Source of the DNA: Meghimatium bilineatum
Taxonomy: Eukaryota; Mollusca; Gastropoda; Stylommatophora; Philomycidae
Assembly: GCA_034231615.1 (NCBI GenBank)
Contig: CM067316.1
Coordinates: 23,707,791-23,771,790, forward strand
Length of the DNA stretch: 64,000 bases
Direction of reading: 5' to 3'
Under the pieces are notes generated by a model that saw only the letters and a list, made by a program, of their open reading frames with translations, searched no databases and had not been told where the DNA came from. The translations under genes were made by a program, and so were the position numbers. This document shows, one piece after another, positions 1 through 10,339 of this stretch. Numbering within the stretch: position 1 is the first letter of the stretch; every line of letters starts with the position of its first letter.

Positions 1-164
1 CATCCTAGAGCTTAACATAAAACTCTACTTTGTCTGGCACAGGAAACAAGAGTGATAAACTCATACTCTCTCAGGGTCATATCATCGCTATAACCAGTTA
101 TCACTAAACAACAATTTAACAGTCTTCTGGCCACTTTCTCTCTACTTCTCATTACAAAACTTAC

Positions 165-300
165 TAGAGTAGATTGATGTAAAATCATTTCTTGATACAG
201 ATGCATTTATGTTGGCTAACTCATCAGGATGTTTGTCTGAAAGTCTGCAGGTTCCTATAGAGAACTGGTAGTCAAATGACTGGCATTCAAATGTGTTCTC
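165..300 (-). CDS. Host gene exon 19: second half of PAN-like module 3
   Basis: The acceptor is a pyrimidine-rich tract ending in CAG (rc of 301-303) and the donor is GTAAGT (rc of 159-164). The frame enters at phase 0 and leaves with one base over. It encodes ECQSFDYQFS, then TCRLSDKH, then a TSIYS end. This matches exon 14420-14647 (ICNSFDYC, then CILGIKH, then HYSR) and exon 45667-45734 (RLGKAH) in spacing and exit phase. Joined to exon 3437-3549 it completes a C-x3-C, C-x-SFDY, C-RLS-x-x-H module. The final Cys of SFDYC is Gln here, so one disulfide of the other copies is probably missing. The gene continues beyond base 1. Confidence 0.85.
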
Positions 301-1223
301 CTGTTTACAAGAAATAAATAAAATATACTTATATACATAATGATTTTTTTCTAGAACATAAGTTCGGGTATCCCATATTACAAAATACTGGATAGTCTAT
401 ATTATAGATGCAAACACATCCCTCTACTTGAGTCACAATACAACTTTGCTAATAGGTGATTTTCATTTAAAAACTCCTTCCTTCTGATAAATATATATTC
501 TTTAAAAAATATCTTCCTTCTGTAATGCTTTTAAATTTTTACAATTAAAAAAACTTCAAGTAAAAAGCACAATTTGTTTCACATGAAAACAGAAGAATTG
601 AATGTTGTTTCAACATTTATGTTCCCATGAATCAAGAGTCCTGGCAATACTAACTAAAATTTCCACTATTGGTATAGAAACAGAAATTACAGGCCTCTGT
701 GCTCAACCATATGATTCTGGCCTCAATGGAAATAAGTTATTTCATAATAGGTGACCAGCTTAAGTTTTATGATCAGATGGAAAGTGCTGGGAGTCAGCAA
801 TACAATTTAACATATTGTGTTTTTTATCAGAACATTGTTCAAAAACCTTGAGTTGAGCAGTTACAATTTTCAACAAAAACTGATAAAAAGATCAGATGGA
901 CTTTTAAGTTTTCCACATTATAATTCTTCCTCCATATGAAAACAAAGTTTCTTGAGGCTGGCAAAAAATAAAAAGAATCAACAACAATTTCTGGATAAAA
1001 AGGTGAGGGTATTGGGTATACCTTCCTACCTCCAGATAAAAAGCACAGTTTATACATAAATGTGCTTCAATATGCCAGCTAGCATGAATGACTTTTTGGA
1101 GAAAGACAAAAAAAAATAAGGTGAGAAGTTTCTTCATTCTGAAACACTAAGAAACTTCAGGCTGAAGATTCAAGTAACAGTAAACATGAGATATTATCTA
1201 TCTAGAAAAGCAATAAGTTTTGT
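301..1223. other. AT-rich intron sequence, nothing recognised
   Basis: Intron between exons 3437-3549 and 165-300. Only short stop-ridden ORFs; no repeat family seen elsewhere in the window is visible. Confidence 0.6.
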
Positions 1224-1234
1224 AGAACACTTGT

Positions 1235-2569
1235 TGTTTGTTTGTTTTGCATTCGCTCCATTGTAACCATCACGGGTGTCCGTGCGATTTCCGCCAGGAG
1301 CGTGATTACGTTGTGCCACCGTTATGCGCCTTGTAGGCCTAGCACATCCGCTTTCGGCCTGCCTTGACAATTCGGGTGGGCTACCCTTAGCCTGTGACAG
1401 CCTCTATATCTATCTCCAGGCACGCGTAGTGGCGACTCTTCGCCCAGACGATTTTTGCTCTCGTCTGACTCGTACGAGGTGTTCCACCGTCTATGAACTT
1501 GCCTCGTGTAATTGGACGTGCTGTGCCTGTGCCCATTGGGTACTGAACCGTTTCTCATCCGTGAGCCTGGTTCCTTAAGGGAAAGAACTCAACAGAGGAG
1601 TTGGGCCCTGGCTCTTTCGCCCTCTTAGCCGAGGTGTCATTCACCGACATCGTGTACCCCTTGTCCAAGTTCGAGTCTCACACCACGCGTTTGAGAGCAA
1701 GGCGTTCTCGAGCTGATCATCCTTGTCCCAATAGCGCCTGAGCCCATCAGGTACTGAACCCTTTCTCTCTTCAAGTGTATTTCCGGTGTAGGAAAACCTG
1801 ACAGTAGAGTTGGGTCAGGGCTAAATCGTTGTCCCTTTTGTGCCTGAGCCCATTGGGTACGGAACCCTTTCTCTCTGCAAGTGTACTTCCGGTATAGGAA
1901 ACCTTGACAGTAGAGTTGGACCAGAACTACCATCGTTGTCCCTTTCTTGCCTAAGCCCATCGGGTACAGAACCCTTTCTCTTCGCGAGCATATTTCCGGT
2001 TTAGGAAGGCTCAACATTAGAGTTATACATTAGGTCTTCTTGCTTTACCAAACACAAATGAATGGGTCTGGGTCTCTGCCTGTAAGGAACGCAGGTAACT
2101 AGATGCTCGTCTCGAGCTGACAGAGCTTGTAGTTCCCCTTCCCTAGAGACTTTTCACTTTCTATTTGCAGTTCGCGCTGCCCTCTAGCGCTGTTCTGCCC
2201 TTTCATTGTTTCATTGTACTCGGTATGAAATCTATTTGTCTCTCGCCATGCATCTACCTTTACGTGCATTTTACATTGGCCGCCCCTCCAATGTTCGGAC
2301 TGGACTGACTAGCTTCACTGTATGTCGACAGTGTCGCTATATGTGGTGATGCTGGTGGTGTCGGAGATATTGTCTGTCTCTTGTGCAGTCAAATCTCTTT
2401 CCATCTGATACCTCCACATTCTCGGACACGATCCCCAAATGATTTGGCCAGAATCAGCTCGAGCTGCTATATTTCTGTTTCCAGGGTGCACCGCGTGGAG
2501 GTACATTTGGGATCTTGGTTATCTGCTAACCCTGGGTCCGCCTAGAGCAATGCGTTCCCTTTGCACCCC
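1235..2569 (-). mobile_element. E1 retroposon, copy 1 (SVA-like layout, 11-bp target duplication)
   Basis: The same element as 18982-20306 in the opposite orientation; the first ~125 bases differ at only about two positions. Sense is minus: the element begins GGGGTGCAAAGGG at 2569 and ends in an A-rich AAACAAACAAACA-type tail at 1235. The flanks are exact 11-bp duplications, AGAACACTTGT at 1224-1234 and at 2570-2580. An A-rich 3' end, direct target duplications and no terminal inverted repeats point to LINE-mediated retroposition. Base composition is clearly more GC-rich than the surroundings. An internal array of about 107 bp units (roughly 1744-2030) carries the motif GTACTGAACCCTTTCTCTC. 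No reverse transcriptase is encoded, so the element is non-autonomous. Confidence 0.85.
1637..2017 (-). CDS. ORF across the E1 tandem repeats, 126 codons, unknown
   Basis: An open frame on the sense strand of E1. The same frame stays open in the second copy (19555-19905, 116 codons) with an almost identical C-terminal half ending in LELGQGVHDVGE. The translation is periodic because the ~107 bp unit shifts register; repeated pieces resemble GFPTPEIHLKRERVQYLMG and GFLYRKYTCREKGFRTQW. It is basic, with no known motif. It may be a by-product of a GC-rich repeat rather than a protein. Confidence 0.25.
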   Translation of the reverse strand: MLSLPKPEICSRRERVLYPMGLGKKGTTMVVLVQLYCQGFLYRKYTCREKGFRTQWAQAQKGQRFSPDPTLLSGFPTPEIHLKRERVQYLMGSGAIGTRMISSRTPCSQTRGVRLELGQGVHDVGE

Positions 2570-2649
2570 AGAACACTTGTGATAAGCATATATTTATATT
2601 ATGTTTATATCTCTCTACAAGAGAGGTCCAGTGGGAGCTAGTGAGCAAA

Positions 2650-2985
2650 CACAAAAAAAAAAACAATAATTAGTTAGTCATCGGATCAATATCACTGCAA
2701 ACTGGACACATCCATAGTTGCTCAGATGTCTCCTTGAGTGTATCTACCATTACACTTCTGTTGACAGTACAGGTTCGATGCTGGTCGACCATCATTCTTC
2801 TGCGCCCTCCAAAATGTTCACTTTTAGCAACACCGCATTTCAAACCAAAATCTTTTTTGTCTTTGTCTGTATTACTGTTCCTCATGGACATTCATTTTTA
2901 GGGTCACCCTGATCTGATACAGATGGCGCTACAGTCGGCAATGATTAGTTCTAACAGAAAAGATGATGATCTTTTGTTGCCAATT
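2650..2985. repeat. Intronic repeat, part shared with 4005-4110
   Basis: The segment 2872-2985 (CTGTTCCTCATGGACATTCA onward, including ACAGATGGCGCTA and AAAAGATGATGATC) recurs at 4005-4110 in the same orientation with scattered substitutions. An old dispersed repeat of unknown class. Confidence 0.5.
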
Positions 2986-3037
2986 TCCAAAGATTTACTG
3001 CAACTTCTATCTCTAGATTCTAATTAACATTCAATTT

Positions 3038-3357
3038 TTGGTACAATACAAGAATCAGTGGACAGGTTTCTATGGAACAAAAAGCAAATATAATTAAACG
3101 GAATGAAATTCCGATAAAATCGCACATACCGACGCATACAATGTTCAACACGTTGCACAATGAGAGCCCCTGACTACTCGACATGCGCGGCGCACACTGA
3201 GTGGGAGGTGGATGGCCAGTTCATTGAGCACAAATCGCTAGATCTGTATTTTAAGTTACGACTTTTTAAGTTTCGGAGATAGTGCAATAACATATGACAT
3301 TTAAATAGTTGGTATGTTGTCACATGATTTGTCCACTGATTCTTGTATTGAACCCAA
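3038..3357. mobile_element. MITE-like DNA element, 320 bp, imperfect 27-bp terminal inverted repeats
   Basis: The left end TTGGTACAATACAAGAATCA (3038 on) is mirrored by the reverse complement at 3330-3357, reading TTGGGTTCAATACAAGAATC. The match covers about 27 positions with a few differences. The interior is GC-richer than its surroundings and has no coding capacity. Flanks are T-rich, so the target duplication is unclear (TTT possible). Typical of a non-autonomous cut-and-paste element; superfamily not assigned. Confidence 0.65.
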
Positions 3358-3436
3358 TTTTCTAATAAACCAAGACAATCATTATTCTGCCTTCTATACT
3401 TTTTAAAAATCTTGACACTAGTTTTTTAATACTTAC

Positions 3437-3549
3437 TTGAAGACAATTAATGGCACAATCAGTTACACTGATCATGGTGTAAACCAAAGTAATTAGTGTC
3501 TTGTTGAACTGAAAACCTGGTGAAATGACAAACTTCTGCAGCATACTGT
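3437..3549 (-). CDS. Host gene exon 18: first half of PAN-like module 3
   Basis: Acceptor TTTCACAG (an alternative CAG lies 4 bases upstream in the transcript) and donor GTAAGT (rc of 3431-3436). It enters with two bases completing a codon (AAC after joining 5543-5612) and leaves at phase 0. It encodes SMLQKFVISPGFQFNKT, then SVTDCAINCLQ. The DCAINC pair is the C-x3-C start of the PAN-like module and aligns with ECADLC in 53589-53745 and DCAEQC in 14420-14647. Confidence 0.8.
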
Positions 3550-3739
3550 CTGTGAAATAAACAATGTAAAACAGTTTTATGATATTCAGATTAGATCATG
3601 TGCCCATCCATTAATTGCAGGGGTCTTCTTCTTTCCTTCATGAATCTATTGGTTGTGCTAGATCTTTAGGCCAGTAGTCAGGATGAAGCTACCAGTCTTC
3701 TCTAGGTCAGAGCAGCTGCTCAAAAGTTTTTGCCTCACT

Positions 3740-3850
3740 TCGGTCCAGTTCGGCCATGTCTTGAGTTGCAATTCTTGGTTGGTTGGTTGCTGATCCAACG
3801 GTCCATGGGCTCATGCCCTTTGACCAAATGCCATTGTGTGATATATGCAT
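3740..3850 (-). repeat. SINE-like repeat S3 fragment
   Basis: The reverse complement reads GGGCATGAGCCCATGGACCG then TTGGATCAGCAACCAACCAA. The same string occurs at 26960-27010, 58465-58518 and 56190-56230. The tail-like (AACC)n and multiple copies indicate a short retroposed repeat; no promoter boxes seen. Confidence 0.5.
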
Positions 3851-4004
3851 GTGTTTGTGAGCTGCTGTTTTGTTCCATATAATGTGTTCCATTTATTTGG
3901 CCCTGGAGGGAGAAGCATTTTCCTGATGTTATTCAGCACTGGGCATTCAGCTGCAATTCTTAAAAATCAGAAAATCTTGGAGTTTGTGTGCAGGTATCTG
4001 TGTT

Positions 4005-4110
4005 CCTGTTCCACATGGACATTCATTTTTTTGGGCCACCCTGATCTGGTACAGATGGCGCTATAGTTTGCAGTGGTCAGTTCTAATGGAAAAGATGATC
4101 CTTTGTTGCC
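4005..4110. repeat. Second copy of the 2872-2985 repeat
   Basis: Shares CACATGGACATTCATTTTT, CCCTGATCTGGTACAGATGG and AAAAGATGATCCTTTG with 2872-2985. Confidence 0.5.
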
Positions 4111-4184
4111 CCTGCAGTTGGTGTATGGGGTCTATTTTCTGTCAGAGGTCTAATAGTGAAACAAGGAATCGCAGAACTGTAAGA

Positions 4185-4370
4185 AACGGCTAAGGATATT
4201 TGGGATGTGGAGTTAACTGTGCCACCAAATAAGTCAGTGACCCAAAATTTATGCTGAAATAAGATGTCATTCTACAAGAACAGATAGGCCTATCAAGCTG
4301 CAAACCATGGCACAATGAATTATATTTTCCAAATTACACCCTACTAACTAGTCAGATGTTTGATAATGAA
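4185..4370 (+). repeat. S1 SINE fragment (decayed)
   Basis: Order of matches to the 14120-14391 S1 copy: GTGACCCAAAA, ATGCTGAA, CTGCAAACCATGGCACAATG, CCAAATTACACCCT. Tail and ends not preserved. Confidence 0.4.
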
Positions 4371-4426
4371 CAAAGAAGAAGATTATGTGCCACTTACAAA
4401 GATTGACTGCAACTCCTATCTCTTGG

Positions 4427-4825
4427 CCTGCTGGTACACTCTGACATGCTGTAGGTTGTCCATCTCTTTACCTGCTGGTACACTCTGATATGTTATAGGT
4501 TGTCCATCTCTTGACCTGCTGATACACTCTGACATGTTATAGGTTGTCTATCTTTTGACTTGCTGGTACACTCTGACATGATGTAGGTTGTCCATCTCTT
4601 GACCTGCTGGTACACTCTGATATGTTATAGGTTGTCCATCTCTTTACCTGCTGGTACACTCTGACATGCTGTAGGTTGTCCATTCTTGACTTACTGTACA
4701 CTCTGACATGCTGTAGGTTGTCCATCTCTTGACCTGCTGGTACACTCTGATATGCTGTAGGTTTTCCATCTCTTTACCTGCTGGTACACTCTGTCATGCT
4801 GTAGATTGTCCATTTCTTGATACTG
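4427..4825. repeat. Minisatellite, unit about 44 bp, about nine copies
   Basis: Tandem units of the type CTGCTGGTACACTCTGACAT followed by GCTGTAGGTTGTCCATCTCT. Variants differ by CATGCT/TATGTT and by a few short deletions. The minus-strand ORF here is only the translated repeat. Confidence 0.9.
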
Positions 4826-4879
4826 TTTACGTTCAAATATTATTTTCCATTTTCCTCATCATAAACCATTTTTTAGGTT

Positions 4880-5060
4880 CAATCTCAAGCTTCCACCTGA
4901 TCTCTCTTGCAGTAGCAAAATGGTCCTCCAGATTTTCAGTAGGATGTAGTCTAGAGAATATAATGTGCTGTGTAGCCATTTTATTTGTGCCTATAATTCT
5001 ACACATCTGAATTTTGGCAGCAGCAATTATGTTCAATGTTTTTATCACTTTCATACAGGT
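4880..5060 (-). repeat. S1 SINE fragment
   Basis: Matches other minus-oriented S1 copies: TCTCTTGCAGTAGCAAAATG, AGGATGTAGTCTAGAGAATA, TGTGCTGTGTAGCCATTTTA, TTTGTGCCTATAATTCTACA, TTTTGGCAGCAGC. Internal part only. Confidence 0.55.
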
Positions 5061-5149
5061 AGCAGGACAGCCAATTGAGAGACCTGGTTCCCATACTGTA
5101 CACCTGCCTGAAAGCTAACCACAGTCAAGCATACTTGTCCTTTTCCCCA

Positions 5150-5310
5150 TTCTTGAATCTTGATTAGGAACAAGCATCACAGCACTGGGGGCATCCCATA
5201 AATGTTCTGCTTGCCGTTCCGTCAGCCATCTAAAAGTGTATAAGCTCAGTATCCCAGTCAGTTACTGATTACACATTCTTCTGATCTTTTCTCCATTATA
5301 AGCATCTATA
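5150..5310 (-). repeat. Dispersed repeat, shared with 30310-30460
   Basis: Shares AATCTTGATTAGGAACAAGC, ACTGGGGGCATCCCATAAAT, GTCAGCCATCTAAAAGTGTA and ATTCTTCTGATCTT with 30320-30460, where it lies at the 3' end of a minus-strand LINE remnant. Probably the same LINE family's 3' region. Confidence 0.5.
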
Positions 5311-5542
5311 TAGCCATAGAGACTTTTAAACTTCAACACTCAGCAAGATATCACTATTAAATTAGATGTACCGGACCATTAGCACAAATAAATCTGCTAC
5401 GTAACACATCTTCATTTGAAAATGAACAGGAAAAAACACATTATATCTACTATAACTGACTTGGTTCATTCAATCCATAAAACCTCTCATAAATTAATCC
5501 TTTCAAATTTTATCAAATGACTTTTTTTTAAATGGTACACAC

Positions 5543-5612
5543 TTGAAGTACTGTCAGGATCATCAGGAGTAAGAACATCATCTCTGATGTCTGTGGCCAG
5601 GTAAGTGACAAT
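5543..5612 (-). CDS. Host gene exon 17: second half of short pair 2
   Basis: Acceptor TAATTTCAG (rc of 5613-5615 and beyond); donor GTGTGT, weaker than usual. It enters at phase 0 and leaves with one base (TCA A), exactly as its paralog 40919-40961 does. It encodes IVTYLATDIRDDVLTPDDP and a short Ser-rich end. Joining to 3437-3549 gives an uninterrupted frame. Confidence 0.65.
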
Positions 5613-5765
5613 CTGAAATTAACCATAAAATCAATAACATCAGCAGTATTTAATAATGCTATTCAATCATTCAATTTTTACCTGTTGCTAAATTTAGAAA
5701 CTGATGTTGGCAGAACTTCATAAAGTATTTTATGCTGCTAAAAACTGTGCTATTCTCATTCTTAC

Positions 5766-5842
5766 TTGCAGAGGTTTGTTAACTAAAACAACCAACGCTA
5801 CATCTACTGAAGTACCATAGGAAAGTACATCCTTCCATGGCA
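5766..5842 (-). CDS. Host gene exon 16: first half of short pair 2
   Basis: Acceptor GTTCCAG; donor GTAAGA (AC at 5764-5765). It enters with two bases after the single C left by exon 14420-14647 and leaves at phase 0. It encodes PWKDVLSYGTSVDVALVVLV, a beta-strand-like pattern that aligns with AVFQGSVQAVILNN in exon 43826-43941. An extra exon between this and 14420 is possible but not required by phase. Confidence 0.7.
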
Positions 5843-6129
5843 CTGGAACATTGTATTTATGAGATCAATTCATAATATTATATTTTTTTTCTTGTGTTTG
5901 GACAATGTTTCCTAACATAGGCCTATTGGTTGCAATGTTGAAAACATGTTTGTTTTTAGCGATTGTTTTATCATTTATATTTATCACTATTCATACTTAT
6001 TTATTAATTAGATTTTAAATACAATTCTAAAATACAAAACTTTCAACTTATTGAGATGAAAACCCATACCAAAGACCCACAAAAACCATAAAATAACCTA
6101 ACAAAGACAATCCTAAACTTACAGAGCAG

Positions 6130-6240
6130 ATAATTACATGGGGATGTGGTTGGTCAAGTATGAAAAACCTGTTTACTTGTGTTGGGAAGCGATTTGGTGC
6201 TGCTAGAACAGACCTGGTTCAATTCCCATCATCTGTAAGA
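6130..6240 (+). repeat. tRNA-like SINE fragment
   Basis: Contains a B-box-like GGTTCAATTCCC preceded by about 60 bases without a clear A box. It could be the head of a tRNA-derived SINE; not a functional tRNA gene. Confidence 0.3.
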
Positions 6241-6294
6241 ATTATTTTCATTTATCCTCATGCTTCCTACTTGAATTTACTTGTATAACCATAT

Positions 6295-6425
6295 GAGATC
6301 AGAGTACAAAGCCAGAAGAAGACCACGAAAAAGATGAATAGAAAATGTCAGGGACATCTTGAACAAACACGGTCATAGCACAGCCAAGGTGACACATCTG
6401 TACTTGACACAAGTTTGAGTTCAAA
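6295..6425 (+). mobile_element. LINE 3' fragment, family C
   Basis: Plus-strand translation, with one stop, gives YKARRRPRKR, IENVRDILNKHGHSTAKVTH and LYLTQ, the C-terminal tail of an endonuclease/reverse-transcriptase LINE. Related pieces occur at 18560-18860 and 23560-23830. Confidence 0.6.
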
Positions 6426-6459
6426 TCACCCCTACAGATCATTGTCTTCATCTTGGATA

Positions 6460-6700
6460 CTCTGAACGACTCTCTCTCCCAGTCAGGTCTGCATTGGCCA
6501 GAGACGTTTGCATACATTCTTCCATGTCGCTGGTCCATCTTCTTCTTGGTCTTTCTTTTCTTCTCTCACCTGGCACTCTGCCTACCAGAATCAGCCTTTT
6601 GATGCCATAATGCCACTTTAAATGTCCAAAATACTGTAGCTTCCTTATGATGGTATTTAGAAGCCACCCTTCATTTAGTTTCAGGAAATTCAACATAGGA
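6460..6700 (-). mobile_element. LINE 3' fragment, family B
   Basis: Minus-strand frame gives EGWLLNTIIRKLQYFGHLK, then RPRRRWTSDMEECMQTSLA. This is the C-terminus of an animal non-LTR retrotransposon ORF2 (RKL-YFGH and GRPRRRW-D motifs). Further copies at 9500-9990, 14690-15010, 41060-41440 and 58519-58696. Confidence 0.75.
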
Positions 6701-6869
6701 AGCAGAAATCAGTGATTAAATCTATTCAATACTTTTCATGGATTTTTGTCTTCAATGTTCTTTAAGCTTATATTGAAGCCATCTCACATTGAAGCCATAT
6801 ACATGCGACTGTGAGTTTCATTAATTGTTTATTTCTAGAAAGAAAATATAACTGCATTTTGTTTAATGT

Positions 6870-6985
6870 TTGTTCTCAAACTCTCACTGGAAATCTCTTT
6901 GTAGCTGGATAATGGTTGCACCAGATTTCCGACAGGAGACAGTCCAAAGAATGGTGATGTGTTGTGCCATTGTTTTATTTTTGCC
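6870..6985 (-). repeat. S1 SINE fragment abutting a LINE
   Basis: Matches S1: AATCTCTTTGTAGCTGGATA, CAGATTTCCGACAGGAGACA, TCCAAAGAATGGTGATGTGT, TTGTGCCATTG, TTGCCAATGACCTGA. It stops abruptly at TGAATGAA, where a plus-strand LINE fragment begins. Confidence 0.55.
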
Positions 6986-7125
6986 AATGACCTGAATGAA
7001 TTAAAATCAACAGACATAAATGCACAAGACCTGCAATCCTTGGCAATTGACGGACAGGCATGGAGAACTCTGATGTCCGCCCTATGTGCCAAATTTGGTA
7101 AAAAAGAAACTGACTGATAATGACC
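6986..7125 (+). mobile_element. LINE 3' fragment, family A3
   Basis: Translation ELKSTDINAQDLQSLAIDGQ then AWRTLMSALCAKFGKKETD, nearly identical to 45145-45275. It is the extreme C-terminus of ORF2. Confidence 0.7.
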
Positions 7126-7261
7126 TGGCACATCTGAGTTTAGCAGCAACTGCTATTCATCCCAGCCAATAAAACCTCCATTGTTGAGCCAATAAAGCAT
7201 CCATTTTCAAGTGATTTCTAACTGTATTATGGCAGCTGAAAACTTCATACTGAGATCAATC

Positions 7262-7690
7262 AATCAATCAAGTGCCATGCCAAATGGTGTAGTCGATCAT
7301 GCTTCTCCACGACTCTCTGTCTCGTGTGTTGTCAATAAGCTTGGTTGGTGAACTTCTACCGTGCCATAATACTAGTCCATCTAGCAACTTTTCTCTGTCG
7401 TCCCCTATCTCTTCTCCCCTTGATCTTTCCAGTGGTTACTAAGTGTTCAAGCTGTGTTCTTCTCAGCACATGCCCTAGAAACTCTGACTGTCTGCACCTA
7501 ATGTTGATATAATTTATCATTTTACGCCAGCATCAATGATAACATCTGCATTTGTTTTCTCAGCTGTCCATGGTATTTTCATCATTCTTCTCAGAAACCA
7601 CATCTCTGTAGCTTCCAGTTAATTTTGAATTTTTGTGTTTACAGTCCATGTTTCCATCCATAAAAAAGAATTAGTTCGATATAACATCTC
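7262..7690 (-). mobile_element. LINE 3' fragment, family G
   Basis: Minus-strand pieces read SEFLGHVLRRTQLEHLVTTG, KIKGRRDRGRQREKLLDGL and DRESWRSMIDYTIWHGT. This is the classic ORF2 C-terminus (GH-LRR, G-R-R-GRQR, W-MI). Degraded by stops and frameshifts upstream. Confidence 0.75.
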
Positions 7691-7729
7691 AGCACTTGAA
7701 TTCAGGTCATATTGAGATACAAAATTAAT

Positions 7730-7865
7730 AATTATGAGAATAAGATATGTTGGCCATTTAATGAGAAGGAGTGCTTTACAAAATACCCACAGCACATGGA
7801 CATGCTCATTTAGAGAGCAGCTGAACAGTCTGCAGAGAAGTCAATCACATCTACTGAGGACATGA
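7730..7865 (+). mobile_element. LINE fragment
   Basis: Translation includes MRIRYVGHLMRRSALQNTHS, matching the RY-GHLMRR motif of LINE C-terminal regions. Confidence 0.45.
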
Positions 7866-7899
7866 GAAGGTAGCACAGGGCTAGAGGGCAGCGACATGT

Positions 7900-8500
7900 G
7901 AAAAAATATGTGAGAATATCAAAACCATAAAGAAAGCAATGTTCTTGCCGGAGGACAAGATTTCAGTACGGTAGTCTTCCAGAAACAAGTTGTGTGGAAA
8001 GGTAAAGGTAGAATACCATACCAACCTTGAAAATGTTGGTAGAAGCTCAAATTTGAGCGTGGTGTTCATGTTGTCAGTGAATGAAACTTCGGCTGCGAGA
8101 GTGAACCAACACAAGTCCAACTTTAATGTTTGAGCAATTAACTATACTGATACCAGGTTCACAGTCAAGATAAGGGCTAGTGCCTAAATACACGTGGGGT
8201 AATGAGCCATCCAATTACATAAAACAAGCTCACTAAAAGTGGAACACCTCGTATGATATAGACATAGTATGACAAAAGCATAAATCCCTACTCAGCATCT
8301 CCTAGGAAATTGCCACCCAGGGACACATTTTGGTCTGTAAAGTCCAAGGATACAGCAGGTGATAAACCATTGTGGTGTAGAGATAATACACTAGTTTGCC
8401 TGAAGGAAAATAGGAAGGCTGTCACAGGCTAGGGAAGTTCAACTGAACTAAGAGCATGCCAAAATTGGATATACTTGGCCAAAAGGTGCAAATATAGCAA
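7900..8500 (+). mobile_element. E1 retroposon, decayed copy (5' truncated)
   Basis: Collinear with the 3' half of E1 copy 2 (about 19830-20220). Ordered matches: TGTCAGTGAATGAAAC, ATGAGCCATCCAATTACA, AAAAGTGGAACACCTCGTAT, GGCTGTCACAGGCTAGGG, AGCATGCCAAAATTGGATAT. Much more diverged and AT-richer than the two young copies, so the family has been active for a long time. Confidence 0.6.
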
Positions 8501-9490
8501 CTCTGTTGTAAATCTAGCAGCTCAATGCTTCATGTTCTCCAGCTCAAATTACATGAATATTTGTTCCGTTTATTTGAGAGCGAATGCAAAAGTATATGTC
8601 GAAGTATCCCATATGTGTTCCTTGGTAAATTACATCATTACTCACAAAATATTTCTGTTTCTATGACAATGAAATATGAAGATGTACTACGATATCTTGA
8701 AGATAAAATATATTCATGCATTATCATTACAAACTTCATGTAAAATTAGTAAATCCATACATCATAAAATCAAGTATGGTATTTGTCATATTACACACCA
8801 AATTCATAAGTTGACAATAAAAATTCATTTATTTTTCTACACAAATAAAAGATGACAAAGTTATAACGGTGACCTAGACATACATTATATTGTTACTACA
8901 TGGAATCACTGAAAGAGTTACACCTCTCTAAATGGGAAAAACAATGTTCATGTGATGAAAATCCTGAAAAGCACATGAGAAGAAACAACTAAAGAAAAGC
9001 AAGCCTTCACATTGGAAAGAACAGGTAATAGAAAAAAAAAGGTTCATTCAGTTAATCATTGAGATAACGCTGACAAGAGAAAATAATATGTTCAGCAGCG
9101 ATTCCGTTAAGATTGAGAAACTTGCAGAAATCAAATATGCAGGGTGATGTCAAGCACTATATTATGTCTGATGGCTCTGTAGGATTAGTAAGTAAGTAGA
9201 TTTTAAGAGTAATGCTGGCATTATGGAATAAGAAAAGAACTTACAGTTCCATTTGGAAGATTTACAGTGACCTTGAACTTGTTATCATATATATAATCAG
9301 TTATAGTATCATACATCCTCTTCACACTCATCCCTGGGTATGTGCCATTTTCTGTGCCTGGAAAAATGAACAGGTGCAAACACCAAATAATAAGTTTGTT
9401 TTTCTTCTTCTATCTTCTCTCTAATTAAATGAATTGAGATTTATCTGGACTATTTGAGCTTACTCTAAATGAAGCATACTGTACTGCTAG
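8501..9490. other. AT-rich intron, nothing recognised
   Basis: No exon with usable splice sites homologous to the gene's modules and no recognisable repeat family. Confidence 0.5.
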
Positions 9491-9995
9491 TACTGTATTG
9501 AAACTTGTACAAATGAAAAATCTTTGGCAAGGTACCAGCAGCAAAGTCAAACTATGTATGATCAGAACATGTGTATTTCCAGTGGCAATATATGGCTGTG
9601 AGGCATGGACATTAAATTAAACAATAGCAAAGAGAATAGCTGCTTTTGAAATGAGACGCTACAGAAGAATTTTACATATACTATGGACAGCAAAAAAGAG
9701 AAATCAAGAAGTATTAAGATCAATAAATGTTGAAAATGGCTGGCTCCTTAACAACATCTTAACAAGAAAGCTGTGTTTTTTGGGGTCAAAGAGAAATAAC
9801 AGCATGGAAAGATTAATAGCTGAAGGCAGAGCTAACGGCAATAGGGGAAGAGGGCACCCAAGATGATGATGGCGCAGTGATATATCAAATTGCTTAAACA
9901 TGTCTCTAACTGTGGCAGGTCAATTCGCAAAGAATTGCAGAGTGTTCAGAGAATCCATAAGGAAGACAACATTCTGAAAAGAATATGTCACATGA
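9491..9995 (+). mobile_element. LINE 3' fragment, family B
   Basis: Translation in order: VKLCMIRTCVFPVAIYGCEA, then MRRYRRILHILWTAKKRNQE, then NGWLLNNILTRKLCFLG, then RANGNRGRGHPR, then SDISNCLNMSLTVAGQF. This is the thumb/C-terminal part of ORF2. The 3' end is a short (GAT)n-type tail near 9985. Confidence 0.8.
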
Positions 9996-10339
9996 TGATG
10001 ATGTACTGCTAGTCTACAGTAAAGCTGGGATACCTGTGACTTTCAACACAGCGCATTCATTTTCAGCATGAAGTTTTCATTATCAACTAGTTTAAATAGA
10101 AATAGAACAGTATTTACAAGTATATGCATATAGAGCAATGGTTAACAACAGGGGACATAGGTCTATGACCCAACTAGAAGCAACAGAGACTTGCAGTTGG
10201 GCAGCAGAGGAAAAATTTTGTAATTAGGAATTTAGGGACCCTGAATCTAGACAGCCGCAGGATGGGAGTTGTAAGTTCTGTGACAGACCAATCAGGACTT
10301 GACACTGTTAAAAATGGTCTGACAATGTTCTGAAAATTC

